Shown in pieces: positions 33,269 to 42,630 of a stretch of DNA of 64,000 nt. The notes beneath the pieces were generated by a model. The model ran no database searches, had not been told where the DNA came from, and worked only from the letters and a program-made list of their open reading frames with translations. Source of the stretch: Halalkalibacter oceani (lineage in GTDB: Bacteria > Bacillota > Bacilli > Bacillales > Bacillaceae_D); assembly GCF_040544555.1 (NCBI RefSeq), contig NZ_JBEPKD010000017.1, positions 1-64,000 of the forward strand, given 5' to 3'. Made by a program: the position numbers and the translations under genes. The stretch's first letter is position 1; every line of letters starts with the position of its first letter.

Positions 33269-34687
33269 ATGAGAAGCACGGTAGAGGGTGCGGTCATTGA
33301 GCAGCTGAAGCAGGTTCTTGATGAAAGCAGAGTGTTAACGAAAGAGGAGGATCGCGTAAGTTATTCTTATGACGCCTCCTTCGGCGTTCATATTCCAGAG
33401 GTCGTTGTGCAACCGCTTGCAACAGCGGAGGTACAGGCGATTATGAAAATCGCGAGCGCTTATAAAATTCCAGTATACCCACGCGGGCAGGGAACAAGCT
33501 TAAGCGGCGGTCCATTGCCGGTAAAAGGCGGAATCGTGCTCGATTTTTCACAGTGGGACAGCAGGCTGGATGTTTACCCGGATGATATGGTGGCAATTGT
33601 CTCGCCCGGTGTCAAAACAGCGGCGATTAACGAGAAGGCTAATCAGTTTGGACTGATGTATCCACCTGATCCGAGCAGCTCCAATGTTTCGACGATTGGC
33701 GGCAATTTAGCGGAAAACGCCGGCGGTCCGAGAGGACTGAAATACGGCGTAACGAAGGACTACGTCATTGGACTGGAAGTTGTGACCGCCGCGGGAGACG
33801 TCATTCGGACAGGCGGGCGTACGGTGAAAAATGTGACAGGATATGATTTGACCAAGCTCATCGTCGGCTCTGAAGGGACATTGGGCGTGATTACCGAAGC
33901 GATTTTGCGCCTCATTCCGAAGCCGCCGGCGACGGCAACCTTGATGGCTGTTTTTGATGATATTGTCGATTCAGGCAGCTCGATCTCGCGGGTGCTAAGC
34001 TCAGGAATTATGCCGGCGAAAATGGAGATTATGGATCAGGCTTCCGTTCAGGCTGTTGAAGACTACCAGCCGCTCGGTTTGCCGACCGATATTGAAGCAA
34101 TCGTTTTAATTGAGCTGGATGGTCATCCGCAGGCGATTAAAGAAGAAATCGAGCGCGTGCAGACGATTTGTGTTGAAGTCGGGGCGCGGGAAGTCAAGGT
34201 GGCGCGCAACGCTGCTGAGGCGCTGGAGCTGTGGAAGGCCCGCAAGCTCGTTTCACCGGCAATCGTCCGGCTGAAACCGACAAAGATCTCTGAGGATGCG
34301 ACCGTGCCGCGCAGCAAAATTCCAGATATGTTCAAACGGTTAAAGGAGATTCGCGCCAAATATCAAATTGACCTCGTCGTCTTTGGGCATGCCGGCGACG
34401 GCAACCTCCATCCGAATATTATTGCCGACCAGCGTGATCAGGAGGAGATGCGCCGCGTCGAGCAGGCGGTTGAAGAAATTTTTCAGGCGGCGATTGAATT
34501 GGGAGGGACGTTGTCCGGGGAGCATGGCATTGGCACGATGAAGGCACCGTTTATGGAGCTTGAATTAGGAAAGGTGGGGCTGGAGATGATGAAGCGAATG
34601 AAGCAAAGCTGGGATCCGGATAATATTTTAAATCCGGGGAAAATCTTCCCTGAAGAAGGTCAAAGGTTCGTGTTGCGCAGTGAGTAA
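33269..34687 (+). CDS. glcD: Glycolate/D-lactate oxidase FAD subunit GlcD
   Basis: A 472-residue FAD-linked 2-hydroxy-acid oxidase. The PCMH FAD domain includes YPRGQGTSLSGG (about residue 70) and PDPSSSNVSTIGGNLAENAGG; the C-terminal domain has GHAGDGNLHPNI with metal-binding histidines and GTLSGEHGIG. It oxidises glycolate or D-lactate and passes electrons to GlcF, whose gene overlaps by eight bases. No glcE gene is present, as in Bacillus YsfC/YsfD. Confidence 0.94.
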   Translation: MRSTVEGAVIEQLKQVLDESRVLTKEEDRVSYSYDASFGVHIPEVVVQPLATAEVQAIMKIASAYKIPVYPRGQGTSLSGGPLPVKGGIVLDFSQWDSRLDVYPDDMVAIVSPGVKTAAINEKANQFGLMYPPDPSSSNVSTIGGNLAENAGGPRGLKYGVTKDYVIGLEVVTAAGDVIRTGGRTVKNVTGYDLTKLIVGSEGTLGVITEAILRLIPKPPATATLMAVFDDIVDSGSSISRVLSSGIMPAKMEIMDQASVQAVEDYQPLGLPTDIEAIVLIELDGHPQAIKEEIERVQTICVEVGAREVKVARNAAEALELWKARKLVSPAIVRLKPTKISEDATVPRSKIPDMFKRLKEIRAKYQIDLVVFGHAGDGNLHPNIIADQRDQEEMRRVEQAVEEIFQAAIELGGTLSGEHGIGTMKAPFMELELGKVGLEMMKRMKQSWDPDNILNPGKIFPEEGQRFVLRSE

Positions 34688-35975
34688 GCAGAGCTATCAA
34701 ACAGAACTCGCCTATCATGAAACGTTTAGCTGTGTCCAGTGTGGCTACTGTCTCCCCGATTGCCCGACCTATCAGTCGATGGAAAAGGAAACGCATTCGC
34801 CGCGCGGCAGGATCAATCTCGTTAAGATGGCCGCCGAGGGCAAGGTGTCGCTTGATACGTTAAAGGAGCCGATCGACCTTTGTCTCGGCTGTCGGGCCTG
34901 TGAAACAGTCTGCCCGACCAATGTTCAATATGGGAAAATTCTCGAATCGGCGAAGGCCGTGCTGCAAAAGGAAAAATACGAGCAATCGAAGCGGATCCGC
35001 CTCGCCAATGAAGCGGTGTTTAAGCACACATTTCCAAACGAGCGACTGCTTGATCTTGCCGGCTACGGACTCCGCTTTTATCAGCAAACCGGCTTGCAAA
35101 AAGTTGCGCAAAAGCTCGGTGTGCTAAAGCTCTTTCCCGAAAGGCTGGCGGCTTTTGAACGAGTGACGCCGACTGTCGCGAGTCCCGGGCGGAAGAAAAA
35201 GCGGCCAATGGAGCTGAAGCCGCAGGGTGAACCGGTCTATCGCGTCGGTTTTTTTAAAGGCTGCATAATGGATACGATGTTTGCCGAGATCAATGATGCA
35301 AGCATGAAGCTGTTACAGGAAAGCGGCTGCGAAGTCGTCTTAATCGAAGAGCAGACCTGTTGCGGTGCTTTACAAAATCACAGTGGGGATCGCGAAATTG
35401 CGAAGGAGCTTGCCAAGAAAAACATTGCCGCCTTTGAACAGTATGAGTTTGATTTCGTCATTAACAGCATCGGCGGCTGTGGGGCGATGCTCGTCGAGTA
35501 CGATCATTTATTTGAAGATGAGCCTGAATGGTACGAGCGGGCGAAAGCCTTTGCTGCTAAGAATAAGGATATCAGTTATTTGCTGGCAGAGCTTGAGCTG
35601 CCAATGAAAAAGGAAGTGAATAAGGTTGTGACATACCAGCCTTCCTGTCATATGACGAATGTCCAAAAAAATACTGCCGCTCCTTTAGCCCTTTTAACCT
35701 CGATTCCAGGCATTACGTATAAAGAGCATAAGCAGCCTCATATGTGCTGTGGATCAGCGGGGATTTATAATTTGGTTCATTTTGATGAATCAATGAAAAT
35801 ACTCGATCAGAAGATGGAGCATGTGAAGGAGACCGAGCCAGAACTGATTGTGACGACAAATCCGGGCTGCCACCTGCAAATGAAAGTAGGGGTGGAGCGG
35901 GAAGGACTGGCTGGGAAGGTGAAAGTTGTTCATTTGGTTGAGTTGTTGGCGGAAGCATGTGAGCTAGGCAAGTGA
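34680..35975 (+). CDS. glcF: Glycolate oxidase iron-sulfur subunit GlcF
   Basis: A 431-residue cytoplasmic-membrane-associated Fe-S protein. Two ferredoxin motifs lie near the N terminus (CVQCGYCLPDCPTY and CLGCRACETVCPT), each with four cysteines. Two CCG domains follow (TCCGALQNHSG and MCCGSAGIYN), typical of heterodisulfide-reductase-like quinone-linked modules. GTG start inside the end of glcD indicates coupled translation. Electrons from GlcD would pass to menaquinone. Confidence 0.94.
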   Translation: MSKQSYQTELAYHETFSCVQCGYCLPDCPTYQSMEKETHSPRGRINLVKMAAEGKVSLDTLKEPIDLCLGCRACETVCPTNVQYGKILESAKAVLQKEKYEQSKRIRLANEAVFKHTFPNERLLDLAGYGLRFYQQTGLQKVAQKLGVLKLFPERLAAFERVTPTVASPGRKKKRPMELKPQGEPVYRVGFFKGCIMDTMFAEINDASMKLLQESGCEVVLIEEQTCCGALQNHSGDREIAKELAKKNIAAFEQYEFDFVINSIGGCGAMLVEYDHLFEDEPEWYERAKAFAAKNKDISYLLAELELPMKKEVNKVVTYQPSCHMTNVQKNTAAPLALLTSIPGITYKEHKQPHMCCGSAGIYNLVHFDESMKILDQKMEHVKETEPELIVTTNPGCHLQMKVGVEREGLAGKVKVVHLVELLAEACELGK

Positions 35976-36022
35976 ATGAAAGAATGATATAGTAAAAGAA
36001 TCAAAAAGCTGACAGTCAATGT

Positions 36023-36064
36023 GAGGATGTCGTAAAGGGTGAGGTACCCCTTTGCGGCATCCTC
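36023..36064 (+). terminator. Hairpin after glcF
   Basis: GAGGATGTCGTAAAGGG pairs with CCCTTTGCGGCATCCTC with an 8-base loop. There is no T-run after it, so it may act as an attenuator between glcF and the AEC gene. Its sequence is related to the moa terminator at 26849. Confidence 0.6.
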
Positions 36065-36117
36065 AAGCAGTGTGTAAAGGCCTGCGTAAAGGATTAAAGG
36101 CAGAAAGGGTAAGCAGC

Positions 36118-37053
36118 GTGGACATTACGATTATCCTAACCTCGATTTCATTAATGGCGATTATTATTCTGATCGGCGTGCTGATTGGCTCAAGGCTGGC
36201 TGTTACACTTGAGGCGAAGCAGTTGTTGATGACGATTATCGTCAATGTCGCTGTTCCGGCGATTATTTTTAACGGAATTTTCAATACGGAGATTACAAAT
36301 GAGCTGCTGGCGGATATGCTGACGATTTTTCTGCTTTCGGTTTCGCTTAACACGATCGGTATTCTGCTTGGCTGGGGAGCTGCATATTTATTCGGCTTTC
36401 GCTCGCTGGAAGCGAAAAAGCTGGCTGTGCTGGCCGGAATTGGCAATACCGGCTTTATCGGCATACCGCTTTGCGCGCAAATTTTCGGACCGGTCGGCGG
36501 ACTGCTGGCGGCGATTTTTGATTCGGCGCTTGATGTTGTCACATTTTCCTTAGTGATTATGCTGCTTCAGCAGGGGCGGGTTTTCTCATTCCGGCAGCTG
36601 AAGGCCCTTGTTAATATTCCGTTTATCGCGATTATGATTGGACTAACAATGGCGATGATTAATTATCAGCCGCCAGCTGTTGCAAAAGATCTGGCCGGCT
36701 TTTTAGCCAATTTAGCAGCGCCACTGGCGATGATTTATATCGGCCTGTTAATTCCGGGATTTTTGCGGAATAAGCAAAGGAAAGTCGCAGCTCGCTTTGT
36801 TACGGCTTCCGTGACGATGAAGCTTGTCGTCATTCCACTCGTCTTAATCGGCTTGTTGCAAACGCTTTCTATTTCTGACCTTTTGAAGCAAATTACGTAT
36901 ATCCAAGTGGCGATGCCAACCTTTATGCTGGCAACGGTATTGATCGCTCGTTACACGAATGACGAAGAATCGGCTGTCGTGACGACGGTCTATTCGACTC
37001 TGCTGTCGCTAGTGTCAATCCCGGTCGTCATCTACATCGCGAATCTGCTGTAA
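36118..37053 (+). CDS. AEC-family (auxin efflux carrier-like) permease
   Basis: A 311-residue membrane protein with about ten helices in two inverted halves. It shows the family-typical VNVAVPAIIFNGIF near residue 45 and GNTGFIGIPLC near 108. Bacterial members often carry malate, lactate or other carboxylates. GTG 36118 follows AGAAAGGG; the longer frame from 36052 starts inside the preceding hairpin and is unlikely. Its position after glcDF suggests transport of the hydroxy acid. Confidence 0.88.
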   Translation: MDITIILTSISLMAIIILIGVLIGSRLAVTLEAKQLLMTIIVNVAVPAIIFNGIFNTEITNELLADMLTIFLLSVSLNTIGILLGWGAAYLFGFRSLEAKKLAVLAGIGNTGFIGIPLCAQIFGPVGGLLAAIFDSALDVVTFSLVIMLLQQGRVFSFRQLKALVNIPFIAIMIGLTMAMINYQPPAVAKDLAGFLANLAAPLAMIYIGLLIPGFLRNKQRKVAARFVTASVTMKLVVIPLVLIGLLQTLSISDLLKQITYIQVAMPTFMLATVLIARYTNDEESAVVTTVYSTLLSLVSIPVVIYIANLL

Positions 37054-37120
37054 AAAAGGGTGACTTCTCTTCTTTACAGCAGCGTGCTTCCCAAGAGCTT
37101 GTGCGATTAGTCAGAAATAA

Positions 37121-37149
37121 TTGATTTTTGTCAGTTGTTTCAGTATGAT
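37121..37149 (+). promoter_or_regulatory. Sigma-A promoter of ppc
   Basis: TTGATT, 17 bases, TATGAT (37144-37149). Start expected near 37157, leaving a leader of about 100 bases that contains the two inverted repeats below. Confidence 0.65.
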
Positions 37150-37178
37150 AATAAACAATAACGAGTCTTGTACTCATT

Positions 37179-37220
37179 AAGGGACGTTTTTTGTCCTAAA
37201 GGGACTTATTATGTCCCTTT
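37179..37220. promoter_or_regulatory. Two tandem GGGAC...GTCC inverted repeats in the ppc leader
   Basis: AGGGAC-N7-GTCCT (box 1) and a perfect AAAGGGAC-N7-GTCCCTTT (box 2, 37198-37220) are 20 bases apart start to start, two helical turns. They lie downstream of the predicted start and could be a roadblock operator pair or an RNA hairpin pair. No regulator is assigned. Confidence 0.6.
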
Positions 37221-37259
37221 ATATTCAGAAAGAAAAAGCTTTGCTTAGGAGGAGAGAAA

Positions 37260-40013
37260 ATGGTAGAAACTGCGGATCATAATGCGTTATTACGGCGTGA
37301 TGTTAACAAATTAGGAAGCATTTTAGGAGAGATTTTAGTCCATCATGGCGGGAAGTCTCTTTTTAATAAAGTGGAAGATATTCGCACAGCGGCGAAACAG
37401 TTGCGCCAGAGCTACAATCAGGATGCGTATGAGGCACTGAAGGCGCAAATTCAGACACTCGTGCCGCCGGAGCGTCAGCAGGTGATCAGGGCATTTTCGA
37501 TTTACTTTCATTTAGTGAATATTGCCGAGCAGACGCATCGGATTCGCCGTCGGCGTGAGTATCAGCTCCAGGATGAGGAAGGGGTTCAGCCGTTTTCCCT
37601 GGAAGAGGCTGTCCTGGCGGTCAAGCAGTACGGCCTACCTGATCAGCAAGTACAGGAAGTGCTTGATGACCTGTCAATTGAGCTGATTATGACAGCTCAT
37701 CCGACGGAGGCGACGAAGCGGACGGTGCTGGAGACACAGAAAAGAATTTCGCTTATTTTGCAGCAGTTTGACCATCCGTTGCTGACGAAAAAAGAGAAAG
37801 AGAGACTGGATGAAAGTCTGTTTAATGAAGTAACGGCATTGTGGCAAACGAATGAATTGCGGCAACGGAAGCCGACCGTGCTCGATGAAGTGAAAAATGG
37901 GCTTTATTATTTTAAGGAAACACTATTTGATGTGCTGCCGGACATTCATCAGGAATTGGAGACGCAATTGGATCACTATTTTCCTGGACATGCTTGGAAT
38001 GTACCGAATTTTCTCCATTTCGGCTCCTGGATTGGCGGGGACCGTGATGGCAACCCGAACGTTACGCCTGAAATAACATGGGAAACGTTAAAGCTGCAGC
38101 GCAGGCTCGTTTTGGATAAGTATGAGGAAGCGGTGATCGAACTGATGCGGCGCTTCAGCCAGTCGACGATGCGCGTCGAGCTTCAGCCGGAATTTCTTTC
38201 TGCGATTGAACGTGAAGAGAACACTTATTTGGAGGAAGGGGAAGCATGGCCGATTGAAGCCGAGCTTTACCGGCGGAAATTTGCTGTTATGCTTAAGCGT
38301 CTGCGCCATGTCGGCCAATCGGCTGCCGGCTATCGATCAGCCGAGGAGCTGCTAAAAGATCTCCAACAGGTTCAAGAAAGTGCTGAAAAGCATCAGCCAT
38401 CCGGACGCAAGCTGAAAACATTGCGCAAGCTCATTCGGCAAGTCCAACTGTTTGGCTTCCATCTGGCGACGCTCGATATTCGGAATCATAGCGGCGAGCA
38501 TGAATTGGCGATTGGAGAAATTTTACGTGTCGTCAACCTTTGTGACAACTATGCCGGCCTGGACGAAGACGAGAAGGTTCGTATTTTGAAGCAGGTGCTA
38601 AGTGAGCCGCGGCCTTTAATGCTGCTTCAGGAAGATTATTCAAAAGAGACGCAGGAAATTTTTAAAGTGTTCCAAATGATTAAAAAGGCGCATCAGGAAT
38701 TTGGCAGCCGCTCGATTGAAGTATACCTCGTCAGCATGACGCAATCAGCGAGCGATTTGCTGGAGGTGCTTGTTTTGGCGAAGGAGGCGGGAATTTATCG
38801 CTTGCACGCCGACGGCACGGTTGAGAGCGGGCTGCATGTCGCGCCGCTTTTGGAGACCGTTGATGACTTGATTGCCGGACCGCATATTATGAAGCAGTTG
38901 TTTGAGATGGATGTGTACAAAAAGCATCTTGAGCAGCGCGGGAATCATCAGGAAATTATGCTTGGCTACTCGGACGGCAGCAAGGATGGCGGGACGCTGA
39001 CGGCGAACTGGAAGCTCTTTAAAGCGCAGCAGGAAATTCATGAAATGGCGAAGGACTTCAACATTCGCCTGAAGTTTTTCCACGGAAGAGGCGGATCGCT
39101 CGGCCGGGGCGGTGGTCCACTTTACCGCAGCATTCTCTCCCAGCCTGTGGAAACGCTCGGCGACGGCGTGAAAATTACCGAGCAGGGCGAAGTGCTTTCC
39201 TCGCGTTATTTGCTTGAGGATATCGCTTACCGGAACCTCGAACAAGCGGCATCCGCGCTCTTGTCAGCGTCGGCTAAAGTGAGCAATGAAGCAGAACCGC
39301 GTCATTTCCGTGAAAAAGCATGGGAAGAGGCGATGGAGGAAATTTCCCGGCATTCGCTCAAGAAATACCAGCAGCTCGTGTTCGGTGATCCGGATTTCCT
39401 CACCTATTTCAAGCAGGCAACGCCGCTCAGAGAGCTTGGTGAGCTGAATATCGGTTCACGGCCGATGAGCCGCAAAAACAGTGAACGTTTCGAGGACTTG
39501 CGCGCGATTCCGTGGGTGTTTGCCTGGACGCAATGCCGGCAAATGCTTCCGGCCTGGTATGCGGCGGGAACTGGACTTGAAGCTTTTGCTGCCAAGAGCG
39601 ACGAAAATCTTACATTGCTGCAGGAGATGTATCAAAAATGGCCGTTCTTCCAGTCAACGGTCAATAATTTGCAAATGGCGCTGATGAAGGCTGATCTATC
39701 GACAGCGAAGGAGTATATTACACTCGTCGAGGATGAAGCGATGGCCAACCGGATTTTTGATGATATTCAAGCCGAGTACAAGCGGACAGAAGACGTATTG
39801 CTGAAGATTTCCGGCAGCAAGCAGCTGCTTGATCACACACCTAACATTCAGGAATCAGTGCACCGCCGCAATCCATACGTCGACCCGCTAAACTTCCTGC
39901 AGGTCAACCTGATTCAAAAAATGAGAGAATCCGACGAGCAATCAGACGAACTCCTCACCGAAGTCCTCCTCACCATCAGCGGCATCGCCGCCGGACTCGT
40001 GAATACAGGCTGA
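37260..40013 (+). CDS. ppc: Phosphoenolpyruvate carboxylase
   Basis: A 917-residue cytoplasmic enzyme that carboxylates PEP to oxaloacetate with bicarbonate, replenishing the TCA cycle. The catalytic-histidine signature TAHPTEATKRTVLETQ is near residue 142, the second signature GYSDGSKDGG near 567 and the glycine-rich loop FHGRGGSLGRGGGP near 610. Ends in the conserved NTG. Length is typical of bacterial enzymes. ATG after AGGAGGAG. Model Bacillus subtilis relies on pyruvate carboxylase and lacks ppc, so its presence helps narrow the lineage. Confidence 0.97.
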   Translation: MVETADHNALLRRDVNKLGSILGEILVHHGGKSLFNKVEDIRTAAKQLRQSYNQDAYEALKAQIQTLVPPERQQVIRAFSIYFHLVNIAEQTHRIRRRREYQLQDEEGVQPFSLEEAVLAVKQYGLPDQQVQEVLDDLSIELIMTAHPTEATKRTVLETQKRISLILQQFDHPLLTKKEKERLDESLFNEVTALWQTNELRQRKPTVLDEVKNGLYYFKETLFDVLPDIHQELETQLDHYFPGHAWNVPNFLHFGSWIGGDRDGNPNVTPEITWETLKLQRRLVLDKYEEAVIELMRRFSQSTMRVELQPEFLSAIEREENTYLEEGEAWPIEAELYRRKFAVMLKRLRHVGQSAAGYRSAEELLKDLQQVQESAEKHQPSGRKLKTLRKLIRQVQLFGFHLATLDIRNHSGEHELAIGEILRVVNLCDNYAGLDEDEKVRILKQVLSEPRPLMLLQEDYSKETQEIFKVFQMIKKAHQEFGSRSIEVYLVSMTQSASDLLEVLVLAKEAGIYRLHADGTVESGLHVAPLLETVDDLIAGPHIMKQLFEMDVYKKHLEQRGNHQEIMLGYSDGSKDGGTLTANWKLFKAQQEIHEMAKDFNIRLKFFHGRGGSLGRGGGPLYRSILSQPVETLGDGVKITEQGEVLSSRYLLEDIAYRNLEQAASALLSASAKVSNEAEPRHFREKAWEEAMEEISRHSLKKYQQLVFGDPDFLTYFKQATPLRELGELNIGSRPMSRKNSERFEDLRAIPWVFAWTQCRQMLPAWYAAGTGLEAFAAKSDENLTLLQEMYQKWPFFQSTVNNLQMALMKADLSTAKEYITLVEDEAMANRIFDDIQAEYKRTEDVLLKISGSKQLLDHTPNIQESVHRRNPYVDPLNFLQVNLIQKMRESDEQSDELLTEVLLTISGIAAGLVNTG

Positions 40014-40391
40014 TCCTCCCCGGTTTTGGGAGGATCAGCCGAAGCAGTGAGCGAAGTCGCTACCGTTTTTAAAAAGCCCGGAGAGGAGCGGGTTTCTCCT
40101 CTCCGGGCGAGTAGCGAACGAAGCCGCTGCTAAAGTCGGGAGAGCGCGGCAAGGTTAGGGCGGAGCGGCGCAAGATTTTAAAAAGGGGGAGGTGAAGTGT
40201 CCTCCCCCGGGCGCCGAGGAAGCCCGAGCAAACCCCGCCTTTGGGTGGGAGAATCAGCTCTCAATGGCTCTGCCCGCTGCCCGTCTGCAAGAAGAACCCC
40301 GTTTCTAGCAGACTTTAAAACTTTGCAGTGGCGCCGCTCATTGCTTAGAGGCTGGACAAAAAGGTAAAAAAACAACCTTTTGTCCAGCCTC
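40014..40391. other. GC-rich hairpin-laden intergenic region
   Basis: No gene is visible. Successive inverted repeats are: TGATCCTCCC/GGGAGGATCA at 40011-40037, a 13-bp GCCCGGAGAGGAG/CTCCTCTCCGGGC at about 40067-40099, GGGGGAGG/CCTCCCCC at 40186-40209, and the repeat hairpin at 40347-40392. The first probably terminates ppc. Confidence 0.65.
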
Positions 40392-40392
40392 T
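40347..40392. repeat. Hairpin repeat with AAAAGGT...ACCTTTT core
   Basis: AGAGGCTGGACAAAAAGGT pairs with ACCTTTTGTCCAGCCTCT around an A-rich loop. Preceded by GTGGCGCCGCTCATTGCTT, as in related copies at 31995 and 56480. It ends exactly at the stop of the convergent phospholipase-D-like gene and lacks a T-run on either strand. Confidence 0.75.
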
Positions 40393-41870
40393 TAAAATGT
40401 CGAGAAGCCGCTCCATTCCTGAAAGCGGTAGAGGAGATGGGCGAGGGTGGAGTGATCGGCATAGGCTTCATAATCGAGGGTGAAGCTTGCCGTTTCATTT
40501 GTCCATAACGTCTCAAAATAATTGGCGACTTCCGCGATCAGGCCTTCGTCAATTGGGCCGGTGATTTTCACGTCGGTTTCGAGGTTGAAATCGTCCAGAT
40601 TACGCTTGGTGAAATTGGCGGAGCCACCGATAACGATTCCTTCTTCTTCTTTTGCTTTTTCAATCAAAGCGAGCTTGCTATGGTACTGCTCGCCGTGTGT
40701 GTCGTACCAGCGAATCATAATGCGGTCCTTTGACTTTTTCTTCAGCTCTGCCGCAACAGGACGATTAGGAATTCCGTTCTTTTCATGGCCGAACGCATCT
40801 TTATTGGCATCGAGAATCAATTTCACGTCAACGCCGCGTTTTGAGGCGGCAAGCAGGCTTGCGAGCAGGTCGCGATCAGAAAGATAAAAGGCGCCAATTG
40901 TAATCGCATCACCGTCTGTGGTCGCCTTGATCTCTGCCAGCAAATGCTGTTTGATTTTTCCCTCCGTTACAAGCTGGAGCTGATAGCCTTCGTCAGCAGG
41001 AGGGGAAGGGGGTAGCTCAAGCCGGTCAAGCAGAGAGCCACGATAGCCGCTGCTTTGGGCGACGGCGCGCTCCGTCTCAATAATGTCACGCAAAATGTTG
41101 CCTTCGACGACGAACGCAATATTGGAGTGATAGCTGCTCGCATCATGTGGATTGGCTGAGCTGATCATCGCCTGTTTCTCCGTCACGATGATTTTGCGAT
41201 GATTCGCTTTAAAATTGACTAACTGCAAATATGAACGCAGGGTGACAGGCGGAGCCACATCGCTGAATGGGTTTGGCAGCCAGCCGTCTCCCTTTGTGCC
41301 GAACCATTGAAAAAGGCTGCGGTAAACGCCGGAGTAAGCGGGGTTTGAATCACGCAGCTTCGTCAGGTCGGTGATGATGACGTCTATTCCTTGCTGCTCC
41401 AGCGCGCTGAGCAGCGGCGATGCGTATGAGCCGTAAAACGTATTGATCGGGTCCGTAATAAAGATAATATCAAGATCCGGCTGCTGCTGCTTTTTTTCTA
41501 CTAGCAGGCTGGTGATAGATTGAGAGAGCGCAGGGAATTCAAGCGAGCTGTCATACTCTTCATTAAAGAGAAACATATCAAGCAGAATAAACTCCTCAGC
41601 TTCCTCAATCATCGTATTCATTTTTTGAAAGATCCTTTGTTCCTGATAAGGGACGCCTTCCTTCATATAAGTCAAGTCATAAAGGAATTCAATATGTTCA
41701 ATGTGATGGACCTCGCTCTCATAGGAAAGCCCGGCCGGCAATGGCTTAAGATAATGGTAGATCGCGACACAGGCTAATAATAAGAGAACAAAGAAAAAAG
41801 TTCCAAGCCACATCACTTTTCGATTCCTTTGATTGGACGTAAAGATAATCTGTCTAATCACGGTTGACAT
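40392..41870 (-). CDS. Phospholipase-D-like membrane protein
   Basis: A 492-residue protein with an N-terminal membrane anchor (about residues 18-38) and two PLD domains outside the membrane. The catalytic motifs are variants: HRKIIVTE near residue 220 and HSKLALIE near 395, with Glu where HxKx4D has Asp; GSANF and SSANP follow them as usual. Relatives include cardiolipin synthases, phosphatidyltransferases and nucleases. ATG 41870 after AAGGAG, preferred to 41930, which overlaps the DUF2062 gene. Its lipid role fits the neighbouring pssA but is inferred. Confidence 0.85.
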   Translation of the reverse strand: MSTVIRQIIFTSNQRNRKVMWLGTFFFVLLLLACVAIYHYLKPLPAGLSYESEVHHIEHIEFLYDLTYMKEGVPYQEQRIFQKMNTMIEEAEEFILLDMFLFNEEYDSSLEFPALSQSITSLLVEKKQQQPDLDIIFITDPINTFYGSYASPLLSALEQQGIDVIITDLTKLRDSNPAYSGVYRSLFQWFGTKGDGWLPNPFSDVAPPVTLRSYLQLVNFKANHRKIIVTEKQAMISSANPHDASSYHSNIAFVVEGNILRDIIETERAVAQSSGYRGSLLDRLELPPSPPADEGYQLQLVTEGKIKQHLLAEIKATTDGDAITIGAFYLSDRDLLASLLAASKRGVDVKLILDANKDAFGHEKNGIPNRPVAAELKKKSKDRIMIRWYDTHGEQYHSKLALIEKAKEEEGIVIGGSANFTKRNLDDFNLETDVKITGPIDEGLIAEVANYFETLWTNETASFTLDYEAYADHSTLAHLLYRFQEWSGFSTF

Positions 41871-41905
41871 AAGATGATTCTCCTTTGTAGTAGCGTGACA
41901 GCTGA

Positions 41906-42418
41906 CTATGATGACTTGGGGACTTTCCATTTCTTTGTGAGAAATGTGAGCGCGCTTTTGCGATAGCGTTTAATAATCGTATACGTCAGGAAATAGATAA
42001 TGAGACCAAATACGAGCATATTCATACACATCCCAATAAAAAAAGCCTTGCCGATTCGGACGCCTACTTTCAGGACTTCTACCGTCTCCTCAATACTTTC
42101 ACCTAATTCATCAAGCTCAATAGGAATGAGCTTTTCTCCCACGACCATATTTAAATAAAACAAGAGCGGGAACGCCCAAATAATTGATATGCCGCCGATG
42201 AAACCGCTCGTTAAATTTCCCCTTACAAGTTTGGCGCTGGCAATGGAGATAATCGGGCCAATTCCGAACGAAGGGACGAAATTAATTAACAGACCGGCAG
42301 TAAAACCAATTGCAATGTGATGGGCATTATCTTTAATGCGTAACAAACGGATTAATAAAAATTTGAATTTACGAATATATTTATTAATAGTGTCCACCAG
42401 CCATGTTGTCATAATCAA
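41906..42418 (-). CDS. DUF2062 membrane protein
   Basis: A 170-residue protein with three to four membrane segments. It contains the DUF2062 core AIGFTAGLLINFVPSFGIGPIISIASAKLVRGN (here residues about 36-68, quoted in parts: GFTAGLLINFVPSFG and ASAKLVRGN). Function unknown; members often lie beside lipid or cell-envelope genes, as here. No good ribosome site precedes the ATG, so ATG 42412 is an alternative. It overlaps the leader of the phospholipase-D-like gene, so the two are probably cotranscribed. Confidence 0.8.
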   Translation of the reverse strand: MIMTTWLVDTINKYIRKFKFLLIRLLRIKDNAHHIAIGFTAGLLINFVPSFGIGPIISIASAKLVRGNLTSGFIGGISIIWAFPLLFYLNMVVGEKLIPIELDELGESIEETVEVLKVGVRIGKAFFIGMCMNMLVFGLIIYFLTYTIIKRYRKSALTFLTKKWKVPKSS

Positions 42419-42562
42419 TTTGTTCTTATCTGATCATAATCGTTTTTTGACATTTTTACAATTTTTCTTTTTTGAATTCAGCGCAAAGCCATTGCTGGTC
42501 TACCAATTTATACTTGAATCAACCTGTAATTGTTTTCATCCATAGTAAAGGCTAAATCCCCA

Positions 42563-42571
42563 TGCTATACT
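42563..42571 (+). promoter_or_regulatory. Extended -10 promoter of pssA
   Basis: TG-C-TATACT, an extended -10 with no clear -35, about 60 bases before the pssA start. Divergent from DUF2062. Confidence 0.45.
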
Positions 42572-42630
42572 AGAGAGATAAAGGATGTCTCTATGGGCGA
42601 TGAAATTGATGTTGGAAAGTGAGATAGAAT

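Noticed and set aside
36052..36117. Earlier start of the AEC permease
   Set aside because: It lies within the hairpin after glcF and adds a basic, unconserved segment. GTG 36118 has the ribosome site.
40178..40516. Open frames in the GC-rich region after ppc
   Set aside because: They lack ribosome sites, overlap hairpins and the phospholipase-D-like gene, and have no recognisable protein pattern.
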